Assembly: GCF_014195655.1 (NCBI RefSeq)
Contig: NZ_JACICD010000006.1
Location: forward strand, 124,001-188,000
Reading direction: 5' to 3'
Length of the DNA stretch: 64,000 nucleotides
Source of the DNA: Ancylobacter tetraedralis
GTDB lineage: Bacteria > Pseudomonadota > Alphaproteobacteria > Rhizobiales > Xanthobacteraceae
Every line of letters begins with the position of its first letter. Positions within the stretch are counted from its first letter, which is position 1. Under the pieces are notes generated by a model. The model was not told the DNA's origin. It saw only the letters and a program-made list of their open reading frames with translations, and made no database searches. Positions 56,982 through 64,000 of the stretch are shown here, in pieces. The position numbers and the translations under genes are program-made.

Positions 56982-57629
56982 TCAGTGGTTGCGCAGCTCA
57001 AGCCGGCGGGCGAGATAGTTCGACGGCACCAGGATGATCAGGAAAATGATGCCGACCGCCGTGTAGACTTCCATCGGCCGGTACGTGAAGGATGAGATGT
57101 AGCTCGCCTGATAAAGCAGATCCGGAATAGTGATGACCGACAGAAGCGTGGTATTCTTCATCTGGATGATGGTCTGACCGGCCAGCGGCGGGATCATCTG
57201 GCGGAAGGCCTGCGGCAGGATGATGCGATACATGGCCTGCAGCGGCGACATGCCGAGCGCCTTGGCCGCATCCCCCTGCCCATGGTCGAGCGCCTGAATG
57301 CCGGCCCGCAGGATCTCGGCATAATAGGCCGCGCCATAGAGGCTGAGAGCGAGGATGCCGGCCGCCTCGCGGCTGATCCGGATGCCGGCGAAGATCGGCA
57401 GGGCGTAGTAGCTCCACAAGAGCCAGACCAGCAGCGGCACGTTGCGGAAGAATTCGACGAACAGCATCCCGGCCACCCGCGTGACGCGCAGCGGCGAGAG
57501 TTGGGCCAGCGCGATTACCAGGCCGATGACGAGCCCCAACAGGCAGGTAATCACCGTATAGCGCAGGGTGACGAGCAGTCCCCAGCCGAGCAGATCGAGA
57601 TTCTGGGTGATAACTGACCAGTCGAACAC
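56982..57629 (-). CDS. Polar amino-acid ABC transporter permease
   Basis: A 215-residue inner-membrane permease (HisM/GlnP type) starting at GTG. It has about five helices; the first lies in LDLLGWGLLVTLRYTVITCLLGLVIGL. The EAA loop is DAAKALGMSPLQAMYRIILPQA, and FFRNVPLLVWLLWSYYALP is typical of the family. Only one permease gene is present, so the channel is probably a homodimer. Confidence 0.92.
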   Translation of the reverse strand: MFDWSVITQNLDLLGWGLLVTLRYTVITCLLGLVIGLVIALAQLSPLRVTRVAGMLFVEFFRNVPLLVWLLWSYYALPIFAGIRISREAAGILALSLYGAAYYAEILRAGIQALDHGQGDAAKALGMSPLQAMYRIILPQAFRQMIPPLAGQTIIQMKNTTLLSVITIPDLLYQASYISSFTYRPMEVYTAVGIIFLIILVPSNYLARRLELRNH

Positions 57630-57706
57630 GGTGATGGGACCTTCTGGATCGGACGGGAGGAAAAGCCGGGCGCGGCGTCGTCAGGGGTCGCGCCCGGCCG
57701 TCGGCG

Positions 57707-58579
57707 TCAGAAGCTGAATTCGGGCGGCAGCATGGACAGGTCGATACCGTGCTTCTCGAAGGCCTGCTGCAGCTTGCCCTGGGCAAGGCCGAGGGCGCGC
57801 TGCTGGTTGACCCAGTTGGTCAGCCAGTTCTCGTAGCCCTCATTGCCCTCCTCGCGGCGCACGCCGATCGTGGCGGGGTTGCGCAGCATCGGGGTGGGCA
57901 GCGTGATCTGGCCCTTGATCTGCTTGGCGATCTCGACGGCGTCGAAAATGGCGACGATCATCACGTCGGCGCGGCCGGACTGCAGTTCCATCACGCCGAG
58001 CGGACGATCCTCGACCGGGGTGATGGTGGCCTTCGGGGTGAGCGCTTCCGCCACGACCTGCATGGTGCCGCCCTTCTGCACGACAATGCGCACCGACGGG
58101 TCGTTGAGCTCCTTCCAGGTGGTCTTGGTGAAGCCCGGCTTGGTGACGATCGCCCAGGCATCCGTGAACAGCGGGACGCTGAGATAGTCGACCACGAGCC
58201 CGCGCTTGGGATTGGGATTGAGACCGAAGGCGATGTCGATCTTGTTGGCCTGGAAGTCGGCGGCAAGGTTGCCCCAGGTGGTTTCCACCGGAACCGCCTT
58301 CACGCCGAGAATGGTGGCGATGTCGTTGGCCCAGTCCATGTAGAACCCGCCCCAGGCGCCGGTCGCGCGATCACGGATATAGCCGGGCTCCTCGCCCACC
58401 ATGACCGGCACGCGCAGTTCGCCGCTCTTGCGGATGCGGTCGAGCACCAGATTGGGATCGGCGGCCATGGCCTGGTAGCTCGACAGCGCCATGATCACGA
58501 AAGCCGCCACCGCCATGACGAGGCGGTGGAGCGAGAAGCGGGCCGTCGATTGCGGCCGGACATTTGCGAGGCTGAGCAT
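57707..58579 (-). CDS. Periplasmic solute-binding protein, family 3 (amino-acid type)
   Basis: A 290-residue binding protein with a signal sequence (LHRLVMAVAAFVIMALSSYQAMAA, cleavage near residue 40). The mature part starts VLDRIRKSGELRVPVMV. AWGGFYMDWANDIATILGVKAVPVETTW is broken by loops, and VVQKGGTMQVVAE and LQSGRADVMIVA are typical ligand-site regions. It would bind the amino acid or imino acid that enters this pathway. It lies 75 bases downstream of the regulator gene on the same strand. Confidence 0.9.
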   Translation of the reverse strand: MLSLANVRPQSTARFSLHRLVMAVAAFVIMALSSYQAMAADPNLVLDRIRKSGELRVPVMVGEEPGYIRDRATGAWGGFYMDWANDIATILGVKAVPVETTWGNLAADFQANKIDIAFGLNPNPKRGLVVDYLSVPLFTDAWAIVTKPGFTKTTWKELNDPSVRIVVQKGGTMQVVAEALTPKATITPVEDRPLGVMELQSGRADVMIVAIFDAVEIAKQIKGQITLPTPMLRNPATIGVRREEGNEGYENWLTNWVNQQRALGLAQGKLQQAFEKHGIDLSMLPPEFSF

Positions 58580-58654
58580 CGGTGTTCCCTGGTTTGTCGG
58601 TTTCTTGGGGGGTCGAGACGTTCGGGGGTCGAAAAGTCGTGGGGGCGCGGCCCC

Positions 58655-60544
58655 CTATCGCAGGAAGCCGCTGCCCAGGGGGTCGCCCGCTTCCTGAATG
58701 AGCGTGGCCATGCCCTTGAGATGCGCGCGTCCGGTGATCCGGGTGGTGACGGCCACGGCACCGCCGGCGCCGTGGGTGGCGGCGGAAACCTCGCCGGTGA
58801 GCCGCCCGCCGAACAGGCTGACGGCGTCGAGCCGCGTGCCGGGTGCCGCCGTGCCGCGCGCCGTGTTGAGGGCGAGCAGGCAGGCGAGGCCGGCAACGCC
58901 GGGCGAACGGTCGAACTTCTGGCGGTCGATCGCCAGAAACTGGCGCGACAGGCCGGCCTCGTCCGGCGCGTGGAACAGCACAGACTCGACGGCCGGCTGC
59001 ATCCCATGCCGGCGCGGCAGGGTCTCGTTCAGCTGGCTGCGCAGTCCCGCGCCGATGGCGAGCAGGTTCTCGATCTCATTAAGCGTGAGCGCCACGCCAT
59101 CGACCTCCGCGTCGATCAGCGCGTAGCAGCCGCCGCACAGCACGATGGCGACGTTGAACGTGCGCCCGCCCAGCACGACCGCGCGGCCGGGCTCCACCAC
59201 GATGGCAGGGGGCATGTCGAGCGCGATCGCCTCGGCGTCGCCCTCCACGCCCACCTGCACGGTGAGGATGCTGTCGGGCACCTCGATGGTGAAGCGGGGG
59301 GTATGGGAGAGCCGCCCGAGCGCCCGCAGCGCGGCGGTATAGCCCATCACCGCGTGGCCGCAGAAGCCGGGATAGCCATAGGACGAAATGAAGAAGGCGC
59401 CGAAATCGGCCGCCGTGGACGCCACCGGCACCAGGCCGAAGGCACCGGAATGGCCGCGCGGCTCGTGCAGCAGCATCGGGCGCAGCGCGTCGTAGCGCTC
59501 CGCGAACTGGCGCGCCTTGCCGGCGACGGTCTCGGCATCGAGCCCTTCCAGCGGCTCGATCAGGATATGGGTGGGATGGCCCTCGGTATGGGTCTCGATC
59601 ACCCGGAAGGTGCGCGCGCCCTCGGGCAGTTCGAGGCTCAGCGCGCCCTCCCCCAGCCCGGCGCCGAGACCCAGCCGACGGTCGCTCTTCTCGAAGCTCA
59701 TGGCCGAGAGGCGGCTGCTGTCGGTGTTGATCCACAGCACCTTGGCCGGCACGGTGCCGGGATTGCGCCAGCGATGGGCGATGCGGCTGTTGAAATACGC
59801 CCCGTCGCCGGGACCCAGCACCTCGACGTCCCGGTCGGCCAGCGCCAGTTCGAGCGCGCCTTCCAGCACGTAGATGAGTTCCTCGCCCTCATGGGCGTAG
59901 AAACCGTCGCTCTCGCGGTCGGGATCGATCGTCCAGACCTCGGCGTCCATCAGGCGCTGGGAGACGGTGAGCTGCTCGATCGCCACGCCCGGCCCGAACG
60001 AGCCGACGATGCGGCCCTGGCCGCGGCGGACCACCGGAAAATCGCGCCCCTTGGTGCCGCCCAGCAGTTCCGCCAGCGTGCGGCCGAACACTTCCGCCAG
60101 CGCGTTCAGCCGGGCCGGCGAGAGAAAGGCGACGCCGCGCTCGAACATGCTCAGATGCGAGGTGGCGATGTCGGTGCGCTCGGACACTTCGCGCAGCGAG
60201 AGCCCCGCCTCCTGCCGCAGGCTGCGCACCCGCGCGCCCAGATTGTTGAAGGCGACGACGGATGCCGCCTCCTCGTCCACCGCGGCGGGGGGCGCCTGTT
60301 CTTCCTCGCTGTCGAGCAGCCGGCGGATGACCGACAGGCTCTGCCCGTCGACCCGGCGCATGCGGTCGATACGCCGCACCCGGTCGATATGCGCCTCGCC
60401 ATAGGAGCGGTGGCCGCTCTCGGATTTCTGCGGCGACAGCAGCCCCTGGCCTTCCCACGAACGCAGCGTCGAGACCGGAATGCCCGTGACCTTCGCCACA
60501 TGGCCGATCGAGTAGGGAAAGCGGTTATCGGCGGTCTTGGCCAT
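58655..60544 (-). CDS. Transcription regulator: MerR HTH + XRE HTH + cupin + degenerate proline-racemase domain
   Basis: A 629-residue four-domain protein. Residues 11-77 form a MerR helix-turn-helix (IGHVAKVTGIPVSTLRSWE, HRSYGEAHIDRVRRI). Residues 101-160 form an XRE-type helix-turn-helix (RVRSLRQEAGLSLREVSERT). Residues 183-275 form a cupin (HEGEELIYVLEGALEL). Residues 312-629 form a full proline-racemase fold (ETHTEGHPTHI, HEPRGHSGAFG). The first catalytic Cys is kept (C395, GFCGHA); the second is lost, with DRSPCGTG reading DRSPGVAG (G549). It is probably a sensor for the operon's substrate and autoregulates the operon, being its first gene. Domain calls are firm; function is inferred. 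Confidence 0.88.
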   Translation of the reverse strand: MAKTADNRFPYSIGHVAKVTGIPVSTLRSWEGQGLLSPQKSESGHRSYGEAHIDRVRRIDRMRRVDGQSLSVIRRLLDSEEEQAPPAAVDEEAASVVAFNNLGARVRSLRQEAGLSLREVSERTDIATSHLSMFERGVAFLSPARLNALAEVFGRTLAELLGGTKGRDFPVVRRGQGRIVGSFGPGVAIEQLTVSQRLMDAEVWTIDPDRESDGFYAHEGEELIYVLEGALELALADRDVEVLGPGDGAYFNSRIAHRWRNPGTVPAKVLWINTDSSRLSAMSFEKSDRRLGLGAGLGEGALSLELPEGARTFRVIETHTEGHPTHILIEPLEGLDAETVAGKARQFAERYDALRPMLLHEPRGHSGAFGLVPVASTAADFGAFFISSYGYPGFCGHAVMGYTAALRALGRLSHTPRFTIEVPDSILTVQVGVEGDAEAIALDMPPAIVVEPGRAVVLGGRTFNVAIVLCGGCYALIDAEVDGVALTLNEIENLLAIGAGLRSQLNETLPRRHGMQPAVESVLFHAPDEAGLSRQFLAIDRQKFDRSPGVAGLACLLALNTARGTAAPGTRLDAVSLFGGRLTGEVSAATHGAGGAVAVTTRITGRAHLKGMATLIQEAGDPLGSGFLR

Positions 60545-60551
60545 TCTTAAT

Positions 60552-60584
60552 CTACATATGAGTTGTAGAAATCACGAACATATG
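60552..60584. promoter_or_regulatory. Putative operator repeats upstream of the regulator gene
   Basis: Two copies of ACATATG (60554-60560 and 60578-60584) lie 24 bases apart. Between and around them is an inverted pair CTACA/TGTAG (60552-60556 and 60564-60568). They sit between the -10 element and the ATG in an AT-rich island, where a repressor or autoregulator could act. Confidence 0.4.
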
Positions 60585-60587
60585 TGG

Positions 60588-60616
60588 ACGATATGTCGAT
60601 TTATTGAACGCGTCAA
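60588..60616 (-). promoter_or_regulatory. Sigma-70-type promoter of the ten-gene catabolic operon
   Basis: On the minus strand, TTGACG (60616-60611) and TATCGT (60593-60588) are separated by exactly 17 bases. The predicted start lies about 35-40 bases before the regulator ATG at 60544. No comparable promoter was noticed further down the operon. Confidence 0.6.
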
Positions 60617-60774
60617 CGCGCCCATTCCCGCCCCGGTGATTTTTCCGCGGCGGGGTGGTGGATGGCGATGGGTGACGGATCGGGGCGGGGAGACGGCAGC
60701 TGCGTGCGGGCACCCGCGCAGGTGTCGCGGTCATCCGCGCACGGCGCAGGGGGTCGGGCAGGGCCAGACATGGC

Positions 60775-60805
60775 AAAGCCGGGCGACGCGTGGCCGCCCG
60801 GCTTT
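60775..60805 (-). terminator. Terminator of the oxalate-decarboxylase-like gene
   Basis: A perfect 11-base stem (AAAGCCGGGCG with CGCCCGGCTTT) and 9-base loop begin 28 bases past the gene's stop on the minus strand. A short T-run is part of the stem. Confidence 0.7.
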
Positions 60806-60832
60806 GGAGTCACATGGGACGAGCGCGGCGGA

Positions 60833-61966
60833 TCAGCCCTTCACGACCGGGCTATGGCTCTGGCGCAGCGCCTTCATCAGCGTGTCGCCGACATCGAGGT
60901 GACCCTGCACGATCCCCGGCGGGGTGAGCGCCATCCACTGGTTCAGCGAGACGTCCTTGTACACGCCATTGCTGAAGACGTTCAGCACCAGAACCGGCTC
61001 GTCGCCGATATTCTCGATGTAATGCGCCAGCGTCTTCGGGACATAACCGACATCACCGGCCACATAGTCGAAGGTTCGCGCATTGTTGACCGCATCGAAC
61101 ACGGTCATCCGCGCCTTTCCGGAGACGTAATACTGAATTTCATCGGCATCCGGATGCCAGTGGATCTCGCGCATGCCGCCCGGCTCCAGCTCGATGAACA
61201 GCGCTGCCATGTTGGTGACGCCGAAGGTCTTCGAATCGATGACTTTGGTCGAACCGCCGGGGAATTTGTTTGCCGGCACCTGCGAGGCGCGGAACACATA
61301 TTTGTCCGTCATCGACGCCGCGCCGAGCTGCCGGCGCGCCTCTTCGATGGGGCCGGGAACGGGCAGGCGGAAAATGTACTTTTCCTCCGCCGGAATGCCG
61401 TCGAACGCGCTCTCGGGCACGCCGAAATTCTTGGCCAGCACCTCGCGCGGAGTATGGGCGAACAATTCGGTGATCAGCAGGGTCTGGTTCTCGGAGAAAT
61501 TGCCGTCATTGAAGACGAGCAGGAATTCCGTGCCCTCCTCAAGCCCCTGGATCGCATGGGGAAAGCCGGCCGGGGCCAGCCAGAGGTCGCCCGGGCCGAG
61601 GTCTTCGACCAGCGTCTGGCGGTTCTCGTCGACGAGGTAGAAGCGCACGCGGCCCTTCAGGACATAGGCCCATTCGGCTTCCTTGTGCCAGTGCAGTTCG
61701 CGCACCACGCCGGGCCCGAGCCGCATGTTGACGGTGGCGAGTTCCTTCAGCGCTCCGAGTTCGCGGATCGTCACCTCGCGCGCCCATCCACCGTCCTCCA
61801 GACGGTTATGTGCCATGGAGAAGGGGAATTTGAGGTTCGGCAGCCCGCCATGGTCGGTAGCCGGCGGAATGAGGATATCGGGATTCTGCGCCTCGATCTC
61901 GAGGTTGCGCGGGCCGGCAATGTCCGCGCCACGGGTGCCGACGATCGGCTGCTTCAGATCACTCAT
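60833..61966 (-). CDS. oxdC: Bicupin, oxalate-decarboxylase-like
   Basis: A 377-residue protein with two cupin domains. Domain 1 metal ligands are H92, H94, E98 (ELHWHKEAEW) and H137 (FPHAI). Domain 2 ligands are H269, H271, E276 (EIHWHPDADE) and H315 (LAHYI). The domain-1 lid reads SENQ (158-161), close to the SENS lid of Bacillus OxdC whose Glu is needed for decarboxylation. It would split oxalate to formate and carbon dioxide using manganese. No signal peptide or Tat motif is seen, so it is cytoplasmic. The ATG has an AGGAG box. It is separated from the catabolic operon by a terminator. Confidence 0.8.
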   Translation of the reverse strand: MSDLKQPIVGTRGADIAGPRNLEIEAQNPDILIPPATDHGGLPNLKFPFSMAHNRLEDGGWAREVTIRELGALKELATVNMRLGPGVVRELHWHKEAEWAYVLKGRVRFYLVDENRQTLVEDLGPGDLWLAPAGFPHAIQGLEEGTEFLLVFNDGNFSENQTLLITELFAHTPREVLAKNFGVPESAFDGIPAEEKYIFRLPVPGPIEEARRQLGAASMTDKYVFRASQVPANKFPGGSTKVIDSKTFGVTNMAALFIELEPGGMREIHWHPDADEIQYYVSGKARMTVFDAVNNARTFDYVAGDVGYVPKTLAHYIENIGDEPVLVLNVFSNGVYKDVSLNQWMALTPPGIVQGHLDVGDTLMKALRQSHSPVVKG

Positions 61967-62042
61967 CGGAAGATCTCCTGTTCCTTGACCGATTTACGGA
62001 AGATGCGTAACGGGCCGTGACAGACCTACCGAGCCGGCGCGC

Positions 62043-62057
62043 GGAAGATAATCTTCC
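62043..62057. promoter_or_regulatory. Perfect 15-base palindrome upstream of the oxalate-decarboxylase-like gene
   Basis: GGAAGATAATCTTCC is a perfect inverted repeat with one central base, located 77 bases upstream of the gene's ATG. A second imperfect inverted repeat (CCGCC/GGCGG arms, about 62070-62081) lies next to it. An operator role is a guess. Confidence 0.35.
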
Positions 62058-62121
62058 ATTGGTATGTTCCGCCTCGGCGGACATTCCTTTTTGGAAAGGG
62101 CCGTCCGGCGCGTGCGGATCC

Positions 62122-62147
62122 GGAACGGCGCCTCGGTGAGAGGCGTT
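62122..62147 (+). promoter_or_regulatory. EcfG-type (general stress response) promoter of ppk2
   Basis: GGAAC (62122-62126) and CGTT (62144-62147) are separated by 17 bases. This matches the alphaproteobacterial EcfG consensus GGAAC-N16/17-CGTT. It points toward the polyphosphate kinase gene 118 bases downstream. Confidence 0.65.
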
Positions 62148-62265
62148 TGGATACCGTTCCGAGGAAGATTCCCCCGAGAGGAATTGAACCGAATGATGAC
62201 GAAGAGCCGAGAATAGTCGTCAGCCATATGCGAACTTGTCTGACGACACTGGGAGGACAGATGGC

Positions 62266-63168
62266 ATGCTGCGTGGTGATATTGGCAAGAACATTACCCG
62301 ATACGTCGATCCGTTTCGCATCACCAAGGGCGCGGACTTTCGCCTCAAGGATCACGATCCCGGCGAAACCCTGGGCCTCAAGATGGACAAGTCGGAGGCC
62401 GCCGAGTTGCTGGCGAGCGGCTCCGAGTGGCTCGCGAAGGAGCAGGAGATGCTCTACGCGCAGGGCAATCGCTCGGTGCTGATCCTGTTCCAGGCCATGG
62501 ACGCGGCCGGCAAGGACAGCACGATCAAGCACGTCATGTCGCGGATCAATCCGCAGGGCTGCGACGTCGTCTCGTTCAAGCAGCCCTCGGACGAAGAACT
62601 CTCGCATGATTTCATGTGGCGCTACGCGGCGCATGTCCCGGCGCGCGGGCGGATCGGCATCTTCAACCGCTCCTATTACGAGGAAACGCTCGTCGTGCGC
62701 GTGCACGAGGCTCTGCTGGAAAAGCAGAAGCTGCCGCCCGAATTCGTCGGCAAGCGCCTCTGGGACGAGCGACTGGCCGATATTGCCCGTTTCGAGGATT
62801 ACTGGACGCGGCAGGGCGTTCTCGTCCTCAAGTTCTTCCTCAACCTGTCGCCCACCGAGCAGAAGAAGCGCTTCCTGGAGCGGCTCGACAACCCGGAGAA
62901 GAACTGGAAATTCTCTCCCTCCGACATTGCCGAACGCCGCTACTGGGACGATTACATGCACGCCTACGAGGAGGCCATCCGGGCCACGGCCTCCAAGGCG
63001 GCACCGTGGTATGTGGTGCCGGCGGACAATAAATGGTTCACCCGCCTCATCGTCGCCGCGGCCATCGTCGAGGCAATCGACAAGCTGGACCTTGCCTATC
63101 CCGTCGCCCCCGAGCTACTGCAGCAGCAACTCGCCGCGGCACGCGCGGAACTGGCGGCGGAAGACTGA
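62266..63168 (+). CDS. ppk2: Polyphosphate kinase 2 family protein
   Basis: A 300-residue kinase from the ATG of MLRGDIGKNITRYVDPF, with GGGAGG nine bases upstream; a TTG ten codons earlier is less likely. Walker A is AMDAAGKDST (K83), the Walker B region GIFNRSYYEE near 130, and a lid module with basic residues (EQKKRFLERLDNPEKNWKFS) follows. WYVVPADNKWFTRL is the family's C-terminal motif. PPK2 transfers phosphate between polyphosphate and nucleotides; this length suits the class I/III single-domain form. An EcfG-like promoter suggests induction by general stress. Confidence 0.92.
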   Translation: MLRGDIGKNITRYVDPFRITKGADFRLKDHDPGETLGLKMDKSEAAELLASGSEWLAKEQEMLYAQGNRSVLILFQAMDAAGKDSTIKHVMSRINPQGCDVVSFKQPSDEELSHDFMWRYAAHVPARGRIGIFNRSYYEETLVVRVHEALLEKQKLPPEFVGKRLWDERLADIARFEDYWTRQGVLVLKFFLNLSPTEQKKRFLERLDNPEKNWKFSPSDIAERRYWDDYMHAYEEAIRATASKAAPWYVVPADNKWFTRLIVAAAIVEAIDKLDLAYPVAPELLQQQLAAARAELAAED

Positions 63169-63328
63169 CAGACGCGCGGCCGTGGCAGCAGCCCCATGCC
63201 GGCCGCGGTCGCGCCCGGTTCGGTGCCATGCGACGGCCCGCCCGGACGAAACGTCCCCATGGCGGGCGGTCGCCTGTCGTCTCCAGCGCGGCGGATAGCG
63301 GCGTGCCCCCCCCAGGGCCGACGCGCAA

Positions 63329-64000
63329 CTACCTGCCGACGCGGGCGGCGCTGATCGCCGTCCGGTCGTCGGCGATCAGCCGCAGCGAGCCGTCGGGGTC
63401 GATATCGAACCGCTGCACCTTTGCCAGCGTGGACAGAAATGTCCGCTCGATGGCAGTCTGGGCCTCCTCGCACGCCATCCTCGAGGCCGCCATTCCCGGC
63501 GTGAAGCGCACCCCCTCGCCGCTCAGGGTGAAGGCGCCGAAATAGCGGTTGCATCCCGAGGACCCGGAGACCTGACCCGCGACGGTGTCGAAATCCAGGC
63601 TCACCATCACATCGGGCGGCACCGGCGCATCGCCGATCGCCGTCACCCGCCATTCGCCGCCGGCGAGCAGTTCGGACGGGTTGCCCCCGCACCCGGTCAC
63701 GCGTGCGGCGGCGGTCTGGACCTGTACGCTCATCGGGCTGGGCATCCCCGTCATGGTGTCACGACAGATCTTTCGCGCGACGGTGAGGGTCAACGGCCCC
63801 TGCGGCGCGCGATAGACCCAGGCGCCGTCCTGCATTTCGGGCGCCGGCAGGGGAGCCTCGAGGGTCTCCTCCATCGTGCGGTAGATCATCCTGCCGGCCT
63901 CGAGGTTGAGCACCCAGCTCGGCTCGTTGCCCCGCGCGCTCCAAGGTTGCGGGATCGGCGGCGGGATCGGCGGCAGCGTGGCCGGCCCCGCAACGTCGCT
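63329..64000 (-). CDS. META/HslJ-domain lipoprotein-type protein (5' end cut by window edge)
   Basis: The frame is open to the right window edge, so the N-terminus is missing; about 223 residues are visible. The visible start is Pro-rich (PPIPPPIPQPWSARGNEPSW), the GNEPxW block that opens a COG3650-type domain. The C-terminal half is an HslJ/META domain: VAGQVSGSSGCNRYFGAFTL, MAASRMACEEAQTAIERTFL (split by description) and a final beta-strand. Such proteins are usually periplasmic or outer-membrane lipoproteins linked to heat or novobiocin resistance. A signal peptide should lie beyond the window. It converges on ppk2. Confidence 0.8.
   Translation of the reverse strand, partial: SDVAGPATLPPIPPPIPQPWSARGNEPSWVLNLEAGRMIYRTMEETLEAPLPAPEMQDGAWVYRAPQGPLTLTVARKICRDTMTGMPSPMSVQVQTAAARVTGCGGNPSELLAGGEWRVTAIGDAPVPPDVMVSLDFDTVAGQVSGSSGCNRYFGAFTLSGEGVRFTPGMAASRMACEEAQTAIERTFLSTLAKVQRFDIDPDGSLRLIADDRTAISAARVGR

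Overview
The window is very GC-rich, gene-dense DNA from a free-living alphaproteobacterium. The best fit is Hyphomicrobiales (Rhizobiales), plausibly Xanthobacteraceae. Pointers are the eukaryotic-type glutamine synthetase II next to a divergent 62-residue GstI-like gene, a Tlde1/DUF2778 protein, a CyaC-like membrane anchor, an EcfG-type stress promoter, and many ABC importers for amino acids, amines and peptides. No rRNA, tRNA, CRISPR array or complete insertion sequence was seen. The genus assignment is inference.

Layout. 1-4.2 kb: end of a plus-strand glycosyltransferase operon closing with a glycosyltransferase-deacetylase fusion. 4.2-15.8 kb: one tightly packed minus-strand run of eight genes. 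It begins with a degenerate ABC exporter, a cyclic-nucleotide-binding protein and a membrane ferredoxin-cyclase protein, and continues into a complete oligopeptide-type ABC importer and a small methyltransferase. 15.9-21.9 kb: secreted polysaccharide lyase, nucleotide-sugar dehydrogenase, a variant serine hydroxymethyltransferase with a class IV aminotransferase, and a Tlde1-like protein. 22.3-26.9 kb: Hsp20-Lon operon and cardiolipin synthase. 27.1-29.8 kb: glutamine island (glnII with a sigma-54 promoter, divergent gstI-like gene, glutaminase). 30.1-36.8 kb: tex and serA face each other. Between them lie an NTF2-like gene, a DUF1254 gene and a chimeric scar made of the 3' ends of a second serA and a second tex. 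37.1-48.3 kb: dipeptidase, polyamine-type ABC importer with a GMC oxidoreductase, then a MocR regulator divergent from an enolase-superfamily enzyme and an aldehyde dehydrogenase. 48.4-60.5 kb: a ten-gene minus-strand catabolic operon. 60.8-64 kb: oxalate-decarboxylase-like bicupin, PPK2 with an EcfG promoter, and a META-domain protein running off the end.

The ten-gene operon resembles hydroxyproline catabolism: two proline-racemase-family enzymes, a DapA-family lyase, two aldehyde dehydrogenases and a polar amino-acid ABC importer. It has a GMC oxidoreductase where a D-amino-acid oxidase is expected. Its first gene encodes an unusual regulator with MerR helix-turn-helix, XRE helix-turn-helix, cupin, and a complete proline-racemase fold that has lost one of the two catalytic cysteines. 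This looks like an enzyme turned into a ligand sensor.

The two most novel-looking systems are this racemase-sensor regulator and the exporter/CNB/ferredoxin-cyclase cassette. In the cassette both the ABC ATPase and the cyclase have lost their catalytic residues while keeping their folds. Start codons were re-chosen from ribosome-binding sites and family lengths where the longest open frame looked too long.
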